NCBI GenBank assembly: GCA_031430595.1
Contig: JANPBU010000016.1
Span: 124,001-188,000 of the forward strand
Origin: JANNBN01 sp031430595
GTDB taxonomy: Bacteria > Actinomycetota > Acidimicrobiia > Acidimicrobiales > JANYDT01
Direction: 5' to 3'
DNA: 64,000 nt
The notes under the pieces were generated by a model. It made no database searches, was not told where the DNA came from, and saw nothing but the letters and a program-made list of their open reading frames with translations. The position numbers were made by a program, and so were the translations under genes. Shown piece by piece: positions 49,975 to 58,830 of this stretch (positions within the stretch are counted from its first letter, which is position 1; the number at the start of each line of letters is the position of its first letter).

Positions 49975-51432
49975 ATGTTACGAATTGCTGTCGTTGGTGG
50001 CGGGGTTGCTGGACTAGCAACCTGCTTAACATTGTCCCGTCAAGGGCACGAAATCACCCTGTTCGAGCGCGACGAGTTGCCGATCGCAGCCGACCCTCAC
50101 GAGGCTTTCGAACTTGATCGCCGTGGTGCCCCACAGGTTCGCCACTCGCACGCATTCCTAGCCCGCCTACGCAACTTGCTTCGTGACGAATACCCCGACC
50201 TGTTGCAGGCGCTCTACGACGCCGGGGCTACAGATCTGAAATTTGGTGACGGCCTTCCCGACACGTTGACGAACTACGAACCTGAAGCAGACGACGACGA
50301 CCTGACCCTTATGGCCTGTCGTCGCACCACATTTGAATGGGTGTTACGTAGGGCCGTTGTCAACGAAGGCCACGTTCGTATCGTTGGTGGTACCGAAGTT
50401 ACCGGACTAATTTTTTCACCGCGAAACTCGCCTACGGATTTGCCGGTGGTTCGTGGGGTCAAACTCGGGCCGCTCGGTGATCAAGCATTTGACCTCACCG
50501 TGGTGGCTACCGGTCGGCGTGGTGCGCTTCCTTCGTGGCTCAACGATATTGGGGCTGGCGAAATGAACGAAATAGTCGATGAAACTGGAATCGTCTACTT
50601 CTCTCGTTTCTATCGGCTCAACGAAGGCCAAGAACTGCCCCCTCGAATCGGGCCGATTGGTGGCGACCTCGGCTACTTAAAATATGGTGTCTTCCCGGGT
50701 GACAACGGAACATTTTCACTCACACTCGCCGCATCAACCGAAGACGGAGTCGTTAGGAAGGCACTCGATGACGAAGCAGCATTCGATTCCGCAGGACGCG
50801 CGCTTACCTTCACGGCTGCATACCTCGACGGAAGGGCGACTCCAATAACCGGTGTCAACAAAATCGCTGGGCTCATTAGTCGGTGGAGAGACTTTGTTGT
50901 TGATGGTCGACCAATGGCGCTTGGCGTTCTTCCGGTTGGTGACGCTCACCTTGCAACCAACCCCCTCTACGGACGAGGTTGCACCACCGGGTTTGTATCG
51001 GCGCACTTACTGGCACAAGCAATCAGCGCGTATACCGACCCGGAAGCAATTGCCATTGCTCATGAGGCCGCCGTAAAGGCTGAACTCCACCCGTGGGTGA
51101 TGAACACGATGCGAATTGACGCCGATGCACGGCGAGTGGCAACAGCCATTATTAGCGGTGAAGACCCTGATGGTGACCCGAGTGACCCCGGCACCCTGAT
51201 GAGAGCGGTATTTCGCGACGGCCTTCGACCCGCTATGCGAACCGATGCTCACGTACTGAGAAAGTTCATCCGAAATTTCAACTTGCTTACCCCGCCCGAC
51301 ACGCTGGCCTCCGATCCAGATTTCGGAGCTCGGGTATTTGCTGCTTTCCAAGATCGTGACAATCGGCCCCCGGAACCGAATATGGGGCCCGACCGAGCCG
51401 AGCTGCTCGAGCTGATCGGCGCAAGCAACTGA
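49975..51432 (+). CDS. FAD-dependent oxidoreductase/halogenase-like monooxygenase
   Basis: 485 residues. N-terminal FAD loop AVVGGGVAGLATCLTLSRQGH, then a conserved RHSHAFLARLRNLL region and MACRRTTFEWVLRRAV. GDAHLATNPLYGRGCTTGF carries the second FAD motif. This class resembles tryptophan-halogenase/geranylgeranyl-reductase-like monooxygenases. The halogenase Lys signature was not identified, so a hydroxylase or desaturase role is equally likely. It lies 10 bp after the kinase gene and 1 bp before the hydrolase gene. Confidence 0.8.
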   Translation: MLRIAVVGGGVAGLATCLTLSRQGHEITLFERDELPIAADPHEAFELDRRGAPQVRHSHAFLARLRNLLRDEYPDLLQALYDAGATDLKFGDGLPDTLTNYEPEADDDDLTLMACRRTTFEWVLRRAVVNEGHVRIVGGTEVTGLIFSPRNSPTDLPVVRGVKLGPLGDQAFDLTVVATGRRGALPSWLNDIGAGEMNEIVDETGIVYFSRFYRLNEGQELPPRIGPIGGDLGYLKYGVFPGDNGTFSLTLAASTEDGVVRKALDDEAAFDSAGRALTFTAAYLDGRATPITGVNKIAGLISRWRDFVVDGRPMALGVLPVGDAHLATNPLYGRGCTTGFVSAHLLAQAISAYTDPEAIAIAHEAAVKAELHPWVMNTMRIDADARRVATAIISGEDPDGDPSDPGTLMRAVFRDGLRPAMRTDAHVLRKFIRNFNLLTPPDTLASDPDFGARVFAAFQDRDNRPPEPNMGPDRAELLELIGASN

Positions 51433-51433
51433 C

Positions 51434-52627
51434 ATGCCGCACCATCTTGGGTTAGAACGTCCATTTGGGTTGGGCTACTGGCCGCTACCCGAAGATGAAC
51501 CACGCGAAGAGGTTCGACGAGAGTCGATACGAATTGTGACACCAGACCGTGCACTGGTTCGAGGTGTTCTTTGGATGCCACCGGTAGGTGTACCTATGAA
51601 AAAGACAGCGGTTATTCTTTCCCATCCCCGCGGCGATTTCTCGGTGCATTACGCATGTCCTCTGCTTGCAGCAGCTGGCTATGCAACGTTCGGGTTTGGT
51701 ACCCGTTACCAAAACAACGACACTGACTGTTTGCACGAGATATGCGCAATCGATGTCAAGGCCGCAGCCGATGAAATGGTTCGTCGGGGCTTTGAAGCGG
51801 TAGTGCTTCTTGGCAATTCGGGGGGTGGCTCGTTGATGGCCATGGCCCACACCCACACAGGCGTTGGCGATGGTTTTATTGGAATGGCTGCGCACCCTGG
51901 TGAAGGTGTCTTTATGGGCAAAGTCATCGACCCCTCGGTAGCCAACGAAGATGACCCAACTTCGATGATTGCCGAACTCGACATGTACAACCCCGACAAC
52001 GGATGGCGGCCCTGGCCAGAACCGTGTACCTACGACCGTGAATGGCTGGCACGATACCGAACCGGTCAGCTTGATCGGATTGCTCGCATTGACGCGATTG
52101 CCCAGGCTTCGTTGGCCGAAGCCGAATCGGCTTATGCAACCATGGCGATAACGTCGAAAGAAACCGATCTGTACGCCTATCGAAACGCTCGGGCGAAAGC
52201 AGTTCACATGAAATACATGGTCATCTACCGAACACTGGCCGATCCCGCCTACCTCGACCTCAGTATTGATCCAGACGAACGCAAAATGGGTTCGCTTTTT
52301 GCGTTCCCCGACCCGTTCGATGCGAACTACGGACGGGGTGGGCTTGCACGAACAATGACTTCACGCGGATGGTTGTCGACATGGTCAGCGCTTTCGAGCA
52401 AGGCGAAGTTGGCCGACACGATGCCCGACGTTAAGATACCTACGCTTATCATTCACCCCACAGCAGATACCGAAATTCGAGTACCCGAAGCCCTCGAAAT
52501 TCGTGACGCATCAGGGGCCGAAGACCTCACCTACATCGAGATGAAAGGAGCGCTTCACTACCTTGAAGGCAGCCGACCAGAGGCACTCGCGTACGTGGTC
52601 GACTGGCTTGGGAAGCGTTTCCCCTAG
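51434..52627 (+). CDS. Alpha/beta hydrolase
   Basis: 397 residues. AVILSHPRGDFSVHYACPLL supplies the oxyanion region, VVLLGNSGGGSLMAMAH the nucleophile elbow (Ser in GNSGG), and ALHYLEGSRPE the catalytic His near the C-terminus. An Asp is expected at IIHPTADTEIRV. A 110-residue cap insert lies between. Substrate unknown; coupled to the FAD enzyme gene. Confidence 0.85.
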   Translation: MPHHLGLERPFGLGYWPLPEDEPREEVRRESIRIVTPDRALVRGVLWMPPVGVPMKKTAVILSHPRGDFSVHYACPLLAAAGYATFGFGTRYQNNDTDCLHEICAIDVKAAADEMVRRGFEAVVLLGNSGGGSLMAMAHTHTGVGDGFIGMAAHPGEGVFMGKVIDPSVANEDDPTSMIAELDMYNPDNGWRPWPEPCTYDREWLARYRTGQLDRIARIDAIAQASLAEAESAYATMAITSKETDLYAYRNARAKAVHMKYMVIYRTLADPAYLDLSIDPDERKMGSLFAFPDPFDANYGRGGLARTMTSRGWLSTWSALSSKAKLADTMPDVKIPTLIIHPTADTEIRVPEALEIRDASGAEDLTYIEMKGALHYLEGSRPEALAYVVDWLGKRFP

Positions 52628-52663
52628 CTACATCCGTGGAGCTAGTTACCCCGTGAGTAAAAA

Positions 52664-53209
52664 TCAGAAATCGCCCTGCGTGTTGACCACCGATCCAAGC
52701 GGAGATGATTCAACAATTAGTTGTTCCCACTTGTCGGGTGGGTGACCGGCCGCCAGCATTTTGCGAAATACGTGATACGCATCACTACTGCTTCCGTATG
52801 CGCGCTTCGTTGATTCATCATTTACCCAGGCGTACAGAATAATTTGGCTAGCTTCGTGATATCGAAAGAACAGACGGCACTGCTGAAAGAATTTCACCCT
52901 AAACCAGTGTTTGTGTTCTGGTCCGAGGGTGTTGCCTTGCCGATATTCAGCTCTCGTCGGGTCTTGTGGGACTACCTCAAATATGAGCTGTGCAATGGCT
53001 GCTAACCGCTTCGATGCATTCTTCTTTTGGAAATCAACTGGATGTTTCCGTTGCAGTTCCTCGACCTGCAACGTAAGCTCCGCAAACTGACTCAGGAAAA
53101 GTGGATGGGCACAAAGCGTCCAACCGTTTACTACGAATGATTGCGAAGTCGGCCCATCCGCCCCAGGCGTATCGAACAAAGTCGACACGAGGGCTAGTTT
53201 TTGGGTCAA
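52664..53209 (-). CDS. yhaV: YhaV-type RelE-like toxin, apparently without antitoxin
   Basis: Up to 181 residues; true start probably GTG 53188 or TTG 53179, just before VVNGWTLCAHPLF. The core matches E. coli YhaV: NASKRLAAIAQLIFEVV, FFQQCRLFFRYHEASQIILY, AWVNDESTKRAYGSSSDAYH and GHPPDKWEQL. YhaV is a ribonuclease normally paired with antitoxin PrlF encoded just upstream. No PrlF-like ORF was found upstream; that DNA instead holds the start of an exported protein in another frame. Confidence 0.82.
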   Translation of the reverse strand: MTQKLALVSTLFDTPGADGPTSQSFVVNGWTLCAHPLFLSQFAELTLQVEELQRKHPVDFQKKNASKRLAAIAQLIFEVVPQDPTRAEYRQGNTLGPEHKHWFRVKFFQQCRLFFRYHEASQIILYAWVNDESTKRAYGSSSDAYHVFRKMLAAGHPPDKWEQLIVESSPLGSVVNTQGDF

Positions 53210-53339
53210 GCGCTGACGGGTCGATTGCTAAAGCCGGGCTGGCCAACAACGAGCCGACGAGCACAGTGGCACAGAGCAGGCCACCGGATACGAGGGTAAA
53301 TCTTCGATGGGAAATGGGGGGTTTCGACGAGTTAGTCAC
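53034..53339 (-). pseudogene. Truncated exported-protein gene overlapping yhaV
   Basis: From 53339 a signal peptide is encoded (HRRFTLVSGGLLCATVLVG, then SLLASPALAIDPSALDPK). The convincing part ends about 60 residues in, after VDFVRYAWGG, and then runs in a different frame through the yhaV N-terminus to a stop at 53034. This suggests yhaV was joined into, or arose beside, a broken exported gene. Confidence 0.55.
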
Positions 53340-53658
53340 GCGCGCAAGGTAATAAACCCTTCGCTTAACAACATCAGTGGAACCGCTGAGATTTCCCTGA
53401 GAGCCGGCACCAAAAACCCTGAGATCTAGGGCTTAGTTGAGATTGAACGCCGCTAGTTCAGGTGCAATTTGGCTGTCCTGATGGTTTGATTCCATTGTCA
53501 AAGGCATGTTCATCTACTTTCCTTCAGCTTATGGGAGCGACTTTGTTGATGAAGGCCCCGTGATTGCAAAGAGAGGGCACTTGGTCACTTTCAAGGGCTC
53601 TAAGGTCCTTCTCGGGTCGGCTGCCGCTCCCAAAAGTTTGAGCTGATAACTTGCTTTA
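53340..53658. other. Region upstream of the DevS-like kinase
   Basis: 319 bases. Apart from the small plus-strand ORF listed separately, no gene or RNA was recognised. No good DevR-box-like palindrome was found here, unlike elsewhere in the island. Confidence 0.5.
53506..53646 (+). CDS. Small ORF of 46 residues upstream of the kinase
   Basis: ATG 53506 to TGA 53644-53646, starting MFIYFPSAYGSDFVDEGP with later VTFKGSKVLLGSAAAPK. AAAGG precedes it closely. It ends 12 bp before the kinase start. No family; it may be a leader peptide or chance ORF. Confidence 0.3.
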   Translation: MFIYFPSAYGSDFVDEGPVIAKRGHLVTFKGSKVLLGSAAAPKSLS

Positions 53659-55029
53659 ATGGTCTCTGAATCTGAGCTTCTCTTGCTCGTTGAGTCAGCA
53701 CCCGACGCCATGATGCTCGTCGATGACCTTGGTTCGATCATGTATGCGAACTCTCAAAGCGAAGTTCTTTTTGCACGTACCCGCGCAGATCTCATCGGCT
53801 TGGCGGTTGAGTCACTTCTTCCTGAGAGCTTCCGCCGCATTCACATCGCCCATAGGGCCGACTACTCGCTAACCGGCGAAGTCCGTTTTATGGGGGCCGG
53901 GCTTGATCTTTTTGCACTTCGCAGCGACGGATCAGAGTTTCCTGTTGAGGTGAGCCTTAGCCCCCTAGAAAGTGACTCGATGAAGGCCGTCATCGTTTCG
54001 GTTCGCGATGTCAGCGATCGTGTGGCCCTTGAACGCCGAATCCATGCAACCGAGGCAGCGTTTCGAGATGCTTTCGATCATGCACCGACTGGGATTGCAA
54101 CGGGTCGACTCACCGACGACGGCCAATGGATAGTCGAGCGAACAAACCGTGCTTTGTGCGCGCTGCTCGGATATTCCGAAGTGGAACTCATTGGTATTGA
54201 CCTAACGATATTTAGTCACCCCGACGACGTTTCTGCCGACCGAACCACTTCGAACAAATTGCTGACGCTGAGCGACTCCAAGATCGGAAGAGAGCAACGC
54301 TACCTACGTCGTAATGGCACATACGGTTGGGTGCTCGTGCAATCACAAACAACGACGCATGGTGGGATCACCAATTTCTTGTCGCACGTGCTCGACATCA
54401 CCGATCGAATTGCTTCAGAAAAAGACCGTCAACGGCTCGAGATTTTTGAAGACCGCGAGCGTATTGCCAGAGACCTGCATGACGTCGTGATCCAGCGGAT
54501 TTTTGCCGCTGGCTTAAGCCTCGAATCGCTGAGAGGCCACATTTCGCCTGCAAGCGCATCAGACAAGATTCAAGCTGCTGTTGATCAACTTGATTATGCG
54601 ATGCGAGAGCTCAGATCAACAATATTCGGTCTCAGCTCCTTTGAAACCTTTATTCCTGTTGAACAACAGATTAGAGATCTTGTTGCGGCGCATCACGCAA
54701 CCCTCGGGTTTCAACCTGACGTCGTACTTGACGAACATATCGATTCGGTCCCTCTGGTGGTTATCGAGCAACTCCTTCCCACCTTGAACGAAGCGCTTTC
54801 GAATGTTGCACGCCACGCAAAGGCTACGGGGGTCAACATCACGATCGACCTCACCGAGCATGACTTGGAGTTAACCGTCACTGACAACGGCCAAGGAATT
54901 GACCCCGAGGTAGTACGAGGTCACGGGCTAAGCAACCTCGAACAGCGAGCGGCGAGACTTGGAGGGGCCGGCCATGTATCCAACCTTGTTGACGGTGGGG
55001 TGCAAGTCAGCTGGCAAGTACCCGTCTAA
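53659..55029 (+). CDS. DevS/DosS-like PAS-PAS sensor histidine kinase
   Basis: 456 residues. PAS1 about 5-125, PAS2 about 130-250, HisKA_3 about 265-330 with phospho-acceptor His274 in RDLHDVVIQRIFAAGLSLES, and a HATPase_c domain (LNEALSNVARHAKATGV, DNGQGIDPEVVRGHGLSNL). The LHDVVIQR(L/I)FA string is characteristic of DevS/DosT-type hypoxia kinases, but here PAS, not GAF, domains sense the signal. The cognate DevR-type response regulator is not in the window. Confidence 0.9.
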   Translation: MVSESELLLLVESAPDAMMLVDDLGSIMYANSQSEVLFARTRADLIGLAVESLLPESFRRIHIAHRADYSLTGEVRFMGAGLDLFALRSDGSEFPVEVSLSPLESDSMKAVIVSVRDVSDRVALERRIHATEAAFRDAFDHAPTGIATGRLTDDGQWIVERTNRALCALLGYSEVELIGIDLTIFSHPDDVSADRTTSNKLLTLSDSKIGREQRYLRRNGTYGWVLVQSQTTTHGGITNFLSHVLDITDRIASEKDRQRLEIFEDRERIARDLHDVVIQRIFAAGLSLESLRGHISPASASDKIQAAVDQLDYAMRELRSTIFGLSSFETFIPVEQQIRDLVAAHHATLGFQPDVVLDEHIDSVPLVVIEQLLPTLNEALSNVARHAKATGVNITIDLTEHDLELTVTDNGQGIDPEVVRGHGLSNLEQRAARLGGAGHVSNLVDGGVQVSWQVPV

Positions 55030-55054
55030 AAACCGACGCTGAGAGGTTCTCAAT

Positions 55055-55516
55055 TCAAAGATACCCGCAGTCCTCCACAGCCCAACTTTCCTCTGGTTCT
55101 TGCAACCTACGTCCAGTCATTTCATGTGTGACGGCGATGTAGAGCCAGCGGTCGGTTGGCTCTACCCACGAGTGTGGGTCCCATGCACTCAACCAACGTG
55201 GAGCATCGGTTGACGACGTGCTGCGAAGCTCCCCCCGAGCCAGGATGCTCCAACCGGTTTGGGTCATTTCATCGAGTCCGTCGACCTGAAACGAAACGTT
55301 TGAGCGTTCGCGATCAAGTGAATTGCCCTCCCGCGTCCGAAGCACGATGACGAGTAGGCCTTGGGAGTCAAACACCAACCGGTAGTTCACCGGAAATGCA
55401 ACCGGATACTCACCCTCAAGAACACACAGGCGGCCAATCATATGCGCACCTAGAAGTAAGGCGCACTGTGTGTGATTCAACGGCAGCAAATTTGTCATAG
55501 GTTCAAACGCTTTCAA
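55055..55516 (-). CDS. Pyridoxamine 5'-phosphate oxidase-like flavin protein
   Basis: 153 residues (ATG 55498 is an alternative start). Split-barrel fold: IGRLCVLEGEYPVAFPVNYR, LLVIVLRTREGNSLDRERSN, VSFQVDGLDEMTQTGWSILA. Relatives bind FMN or F420 and are common in DosR-type regulons. It follows the phosphoketolase gene by 12 bp. Confidence 0.82.
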   Translation of the reverse strand: MKAFEPMTNLLPLNHTQCALLLGAHMIGRLCVLEGEYPVAFPVNYRLVFDSQGLLVIVLRTREGNSLDRERSNVSFQVDGLDEMTQTGWSILARGELRSTSSTDAPRWLSAWDPHSWVEPTDRWLYIAVTHEMTGRRLQEPEESWAVEDCGYL

Positions 55517-55528
55517 TCGTCATTCAGG

Positions 55529-58500
55529 CTAGGGATACTCGGAAGGCTGCTGAACCCAGAACTGACGCAACTTCGAAGAAAGTGTGGCTTGAACGTCACC
55601 GTCTTCTTCTGGCACAAACACTCGCAACACGGTGATGACCTTCGGAAGCAGGTCTCTCGCGGTCGAGAGAGAAAGTCCACTTCGCAACGATGCATCAATT
55701 TCCAGGCTTTCTGGCCGACGCCAATGCCGCCGGGGCTCGCCAAGGTGTCGTCGTGCAGCAACCAGATCTGTTACATCGCTCGGGAAGTGGGACACAAGAT
55801 GGCGCTGCTCGCCTGGCGGAATTTGACCAAGAATTGCGCAGAGCACGCCGTTGAGGGCGGTTCGACGCGCATTCGGCTCGGTGAGATTTGCATCCATTGC
55901 TGCTGCAACAAGCGCTAGAAACATTTCTGACGGGACTTCAGCAGCGTGCGATGGGCGTGTGTCCCCAGGGAGCAGACCGACGTGAAGGTGAGATTCCACA
56001 GTATCCACACAGCTCAGCGAGAGCACAGCGTCTTCGATGGCCTCGGCTTCGCTCAGTTGTGTTACTTCACCGTGAAGGAGGACTCGGTGCCCCTCGGCCA
56101 TGACGTGAATTCTTGGCAAATCAAGTTGTTTCAAGAGACCCCCAAGAGCGGTTCTGACCTCGTCAGCAATATCGTGCTCGTTCCTTTCGGAGTTGACGTA
56201 AACAGCTGTGTCTCCAACATCGCTAGACGTGGTCGCATTGCTATCAACCCCGGTTTCGGAGGTCCACTTCCATTCCAATATCTCTGGTAGATCGTCACCG
56301 TGCTTACGAATGTATTCGTGATGGCGTAGCCGTTCATCAACGAGGAACTGACGAACTTCGGGTCGTCGCAAACCGAGCCCGGGTATGCGGTCGATAACAT
56401 CCATAACTAGATGGAAGCGATCGAGATCGTTGAGCACAACCATGTCAAAAGGAGTGGTTGTACTTCCTTCTTCTTTGTATCCGCGAACGTGAATGTTGTC
56501 GTGCCCAGTACGCCGATAGGTGAGTTTGTGAATCAACGATGGATACCCATGGAACGCGAAGATGATTGGTTTATCTGGGGTAAAGATCTGATCAAATTCG
56601 CGAGTTGAGAGGCCGTGTGGATGTTCGTGTTCATCCTGAAGGCGCATCAGGTCAACGACATTCACGAATCTGACCTTTATTTCCGGTAAGAGTTTGCGCA
56701 TCAACGACACGGCGGCAAGACATTCAAGGGTAGGTACATCGCCAGCACAAGCAAGCACCACATCTGGGCCGCTGCTTTCACCTTGAACGTTCTCATTGCC
56801 GGCCCAAGACCAAACTCCAATACCTCGCGCGACATGAGCATTCGCTTCTTCATGGTTGAGCCACTGGGGTGCGGGCTGCTTACCAGCAACCACGACGTTC
56901 ACACAATCTCGACTTCTGAGGCAGCTCTCGGTGACAGCCAACAGCGTGTTGGCGTCGGGCGGTAGGTAGATCCGAATAAAGTCAGACTTTTTATTGGCAA
57001 CGTGGTCAAGAAAGCCTGGATCTTGGTGGGAGAACCCATTGTGATCTTGGCGCCAAACATGAGATGTCAGTAGGTAATTGAGGCTTGCTATCGGCTGACG
57101 CCAAGGAATCTGTTTAGAAACCTTCAACCATTTTGCGTGCTGATTAAACATCGAATCGATAATGTGAATAAATGCCTCGTAACACGAAAAAAATCCGTGT
57201 CGGCCAGTGAGCAAGTACCCCTCTAACCATCCTTGACATTGATGTTCCGAAAGCACTTCCATCACCCGACCGGTTGCCGAGACATGATCATCGGTGCTTT
57301 CAGTACGTTCGACCAAACATCGATCTGTCACTTCAAACACGTCCTGCCATCGATTTGAAGCTGCCTCGTCGGGTGAAAATAATCGAAAGTTCGCGGCTCC
57401 AAGATTCAGCTTCATGACGTCGCGCAAATAGCGACCCTGGACCCGTGTCGACTCGGCACTAATGGCCCCGTGGGCCTCCACAGGAACTGAGTAGTCGCTC
57501 GTTTGAGGAAGCACAAGGTCTCTCAGAAGTTGACCTCCATTGGCATGGAGATTGGCGCTCATTCGAAGAACACCATGTGGAGCGTTCGCAGAGATCAGAG
57601 CGTTTGGTTTGCCGCTTTCATCGAAGAGCTCATCTGGTCGGTAGCTTTTCAACCAACTGTTCAACAACTCCACGTGCTCGTCAGAAGTAAAATCAGTCAA
57701 CGGAACTTGATGCGATCGAAACGACCCTTCAACCACCTGACCATCTACCTCATGTGGCCCGGTCCACCCCTTTGGTGAGCGAAGAACAATCATGGGCCAG
57801 GTTGGTCTCGCTCCGTGGCCCGACTCGCGAGCATCATGCTGGATCGAGGCAATACTTTGAACAGCTTGATCCAAGGCATCGGCCATCGCCTTGTGCATCT
57901 CAGTCGGATCAGAACCCTCAACAAAAATCGGCTCCCATCCGTATCCGACCAGCAGTGACTCCAACTCTTCGTGTGGAATCCTTGCCAAGAGCGACGGATT
58001 GGCGATCTTGTAGCCATTGAGGTGTAGGACGGGAAGAACGACCCCGTCCCGAGACGGATTCAGAAACTTGTTTCCGTGCCAACTGGTTGCTAGCGGGCCG
58101 GTCTCAGCCTCCCCGTCACCGACTACTGCGAGGGCGACAAGATCAGGATTATCAAAGACCGCACCAAACGCATGTGACACAACGTACCCAAGCTCACCGC
58201 CCTCGTGAATGGATCCGGGAGTCTCAGGGGCGACATGAGATGGGATCCCGCCTGGGAAACTGAATTGTCGGAAAAGGCGGGTCATGCCTTCTTCATCTTG
58301 AGGTACCGATGGATAGACCTCAGAGTAAGTGCCGTCGAGCCAGGCGTTCGCCACCATGGCCGGACCACCATGGCCGGGTCCTGTAACGAAAAGAACGTTA
58401 AGTCCGTCGCGTCGAATAACCCTATTCATATGTGCATATATAAAATTCAAACCTGGCGAAGTGCCCCAGTGCCCTAGCAACCGTGGTTTGATCTGAGTTC

Positions 58501-58624
58501 TGACGAGCTCACTTCGAAGCAACGGATTAGACATGAGATAAATCTGACCGACTGTCAAATAGTTGGCTGCTCGCCACCATGCATCAACACGTTGAAGCTC
58601 TACCGATTCGCTTTCAGACTTCAT
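55529..58624 (-). CDS. xfp: Phosphoketolase with C-terminal BON and DUF2267 domains
   Basis: About 1031 residues from ATG 58624. Residues 1-787 are a full xylulose-5-P/fructose-6-P phosphoketolase: GHWGTSPGLNFIYAHMNR, VTGPGHGGPAMVANAW, the TPP motif GDGEAETGPLATSWHGN, and VLHLNGYKIANPS. It makes acetyl phosphate. Typical enzymes end near 790; here about 244 residues are added: a BON domain at about 821-883 (IHVMAEGHRVLLHGEVTQLS) and a DUF2267 domain at about 900-1025 (VPSEMFLALVAAAMDANL, then ILGQIPPGEQRHLVSHFPSD). The gene lies between the zinc-finger-like and PNPOx genes. Confidence 0.93.
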   Translation of the reverse strand: MKSESESVELQRVDAWWRAANYLTVGQIYLMSNPLLRSELVRTQIKPRLLGHWGTSPGLNFIYAHMNRVIRRDGLNVLFVTGPGHGGPAMVANAWLDGTYSEVYPSVPQDEEGMTRLFRQFSFPGGIPSHVAPETPGSIHEGGELGYVVSHAFGAVFDNPDLVALAVVGDGEAETGPLATSWHGNKFLNPSRDGVVLPVLHLNGYKIANPSLLARIPHEELESLLVGYGWEPIFVEGSDPTEMHKAMADALDQAVQSIASIQHDARESGHGARPTWPMIVLRSPKGWTGPHEVDGQVVEGSFRSHQVPLTDFTSDEHVELLNSWLKSYRPDELFDESGKPNALISANAPHGVLRMSANLHANGGQLLRDLVLPQTSDYSVPVEAHGAISAESTRVQGRYLRDVMKLNLGAANFRLFSPDEAASNRWQDVFEVTDRCLVERTESTDDHVSATGRVMEVLSEHQCQGWLEGYLLTGRHGFFSCYEAFIHIIDSMFNQHAKWLKVSKQIPWRQPIASLNYLLTSHVWRQDHNGFSHQDPGFLDHVANKKSDFIRIYLPPDANTLLAVTESCLRSRDCVNVVVAGKQPAPQWLNHEEANAHVARGIGVWSWAGNENVQGESSGPDVVLACAGDVPTLECLAAVSLMRKLLPEIKVRFVNVVDLMRLQDEHEHPHGLSTREFDQIFTPDKPIIFAFHGYPSLIHKLTYRRTGHDNIHVRGYKEEGSTTTPFDMVVLNDLDRFHLVMDVIDRIPGLGLRRPEVRQFLVDERLRHHEYIRKHGDDLPEILEWKWTSETGVDSNATTSSDVGDTAVYVNSERNEHDIADEVRTALGGLLKQLDLPRIHVMAEGHRVLLHGEVTQLSEAEAIEDAVLSLSCVDTVESHLHVGLLPGDTRPSHAAEVPSEMFLALVAAAMDANLTEPNARRTALNGVLCAILGQIPPGEQRHLVSHFPSDVTDLVAARRHLGEPRRHWRRPESLEIDASLRSGLSLSTARDLLPKVITVLRVFVPEEDGDVQATLSSKLRQFWVQQPSEYP

Positions 58625-58631
58625 CAAACAC

Positions 58632-58778
58632 TCAACGTGGAAACTCGTGTGGTTCGGCCCCCTCGACGACACCCGCATGTTCGGGGTGGTCGAGAAGCAC
58701 ATGATCTTTTACCTCGGCCATGAACGCGAACTTCAATTCGCAGTAGGGGCACTGATGAACGACACTTCCAGTTTGCAT
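58632..58778 (-). CDS. 48-residue C2H2-like zinc-binding small protein
   Basis: ATG 58778 to TGA 58632. The sequence carries CPYCELKFAFMAEVKDHVLL then DHPEH, fitting C-x2-C-x12-H-x4-H classical zinc-finger spacing, followed by an acidic tail. It ends 7 bp before the phosphoketolase ATG, so it is the first gene of that operon. A DevR-box-like palindrome lies 33-52 bp upstream. DNA, RNA or protein binding cannot be told apart. Confidence 0.6.
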   Translation of the reverse strand: MQTGSVVHQCPYCELKFAFMAEVKDHVLLDHPEHAGVVEGAEPHEFPR

Positions 58779-58810
58779 ACTAAGAGTCTGTAATTCACGC
58801 GAGCTTTCAG

Positions 58811-58830
58811 CTAGGGACCGAAGTCCCGAA
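58811..58830 (-). promoter_or_regulatory. DevR/DosR-box-like palindrome
   Basis: On the minus strand TTCGGGACTTCGGTCCCTA closely fits the DosR consensus GGGACTWWAGTCCC with flanking TTS. It lies 33-52 bp upstream of the small zinc-binding gene and so of the phosphoketolase operon, and overlaps the 3' end of the PAS gene. Confidence 0.7.
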
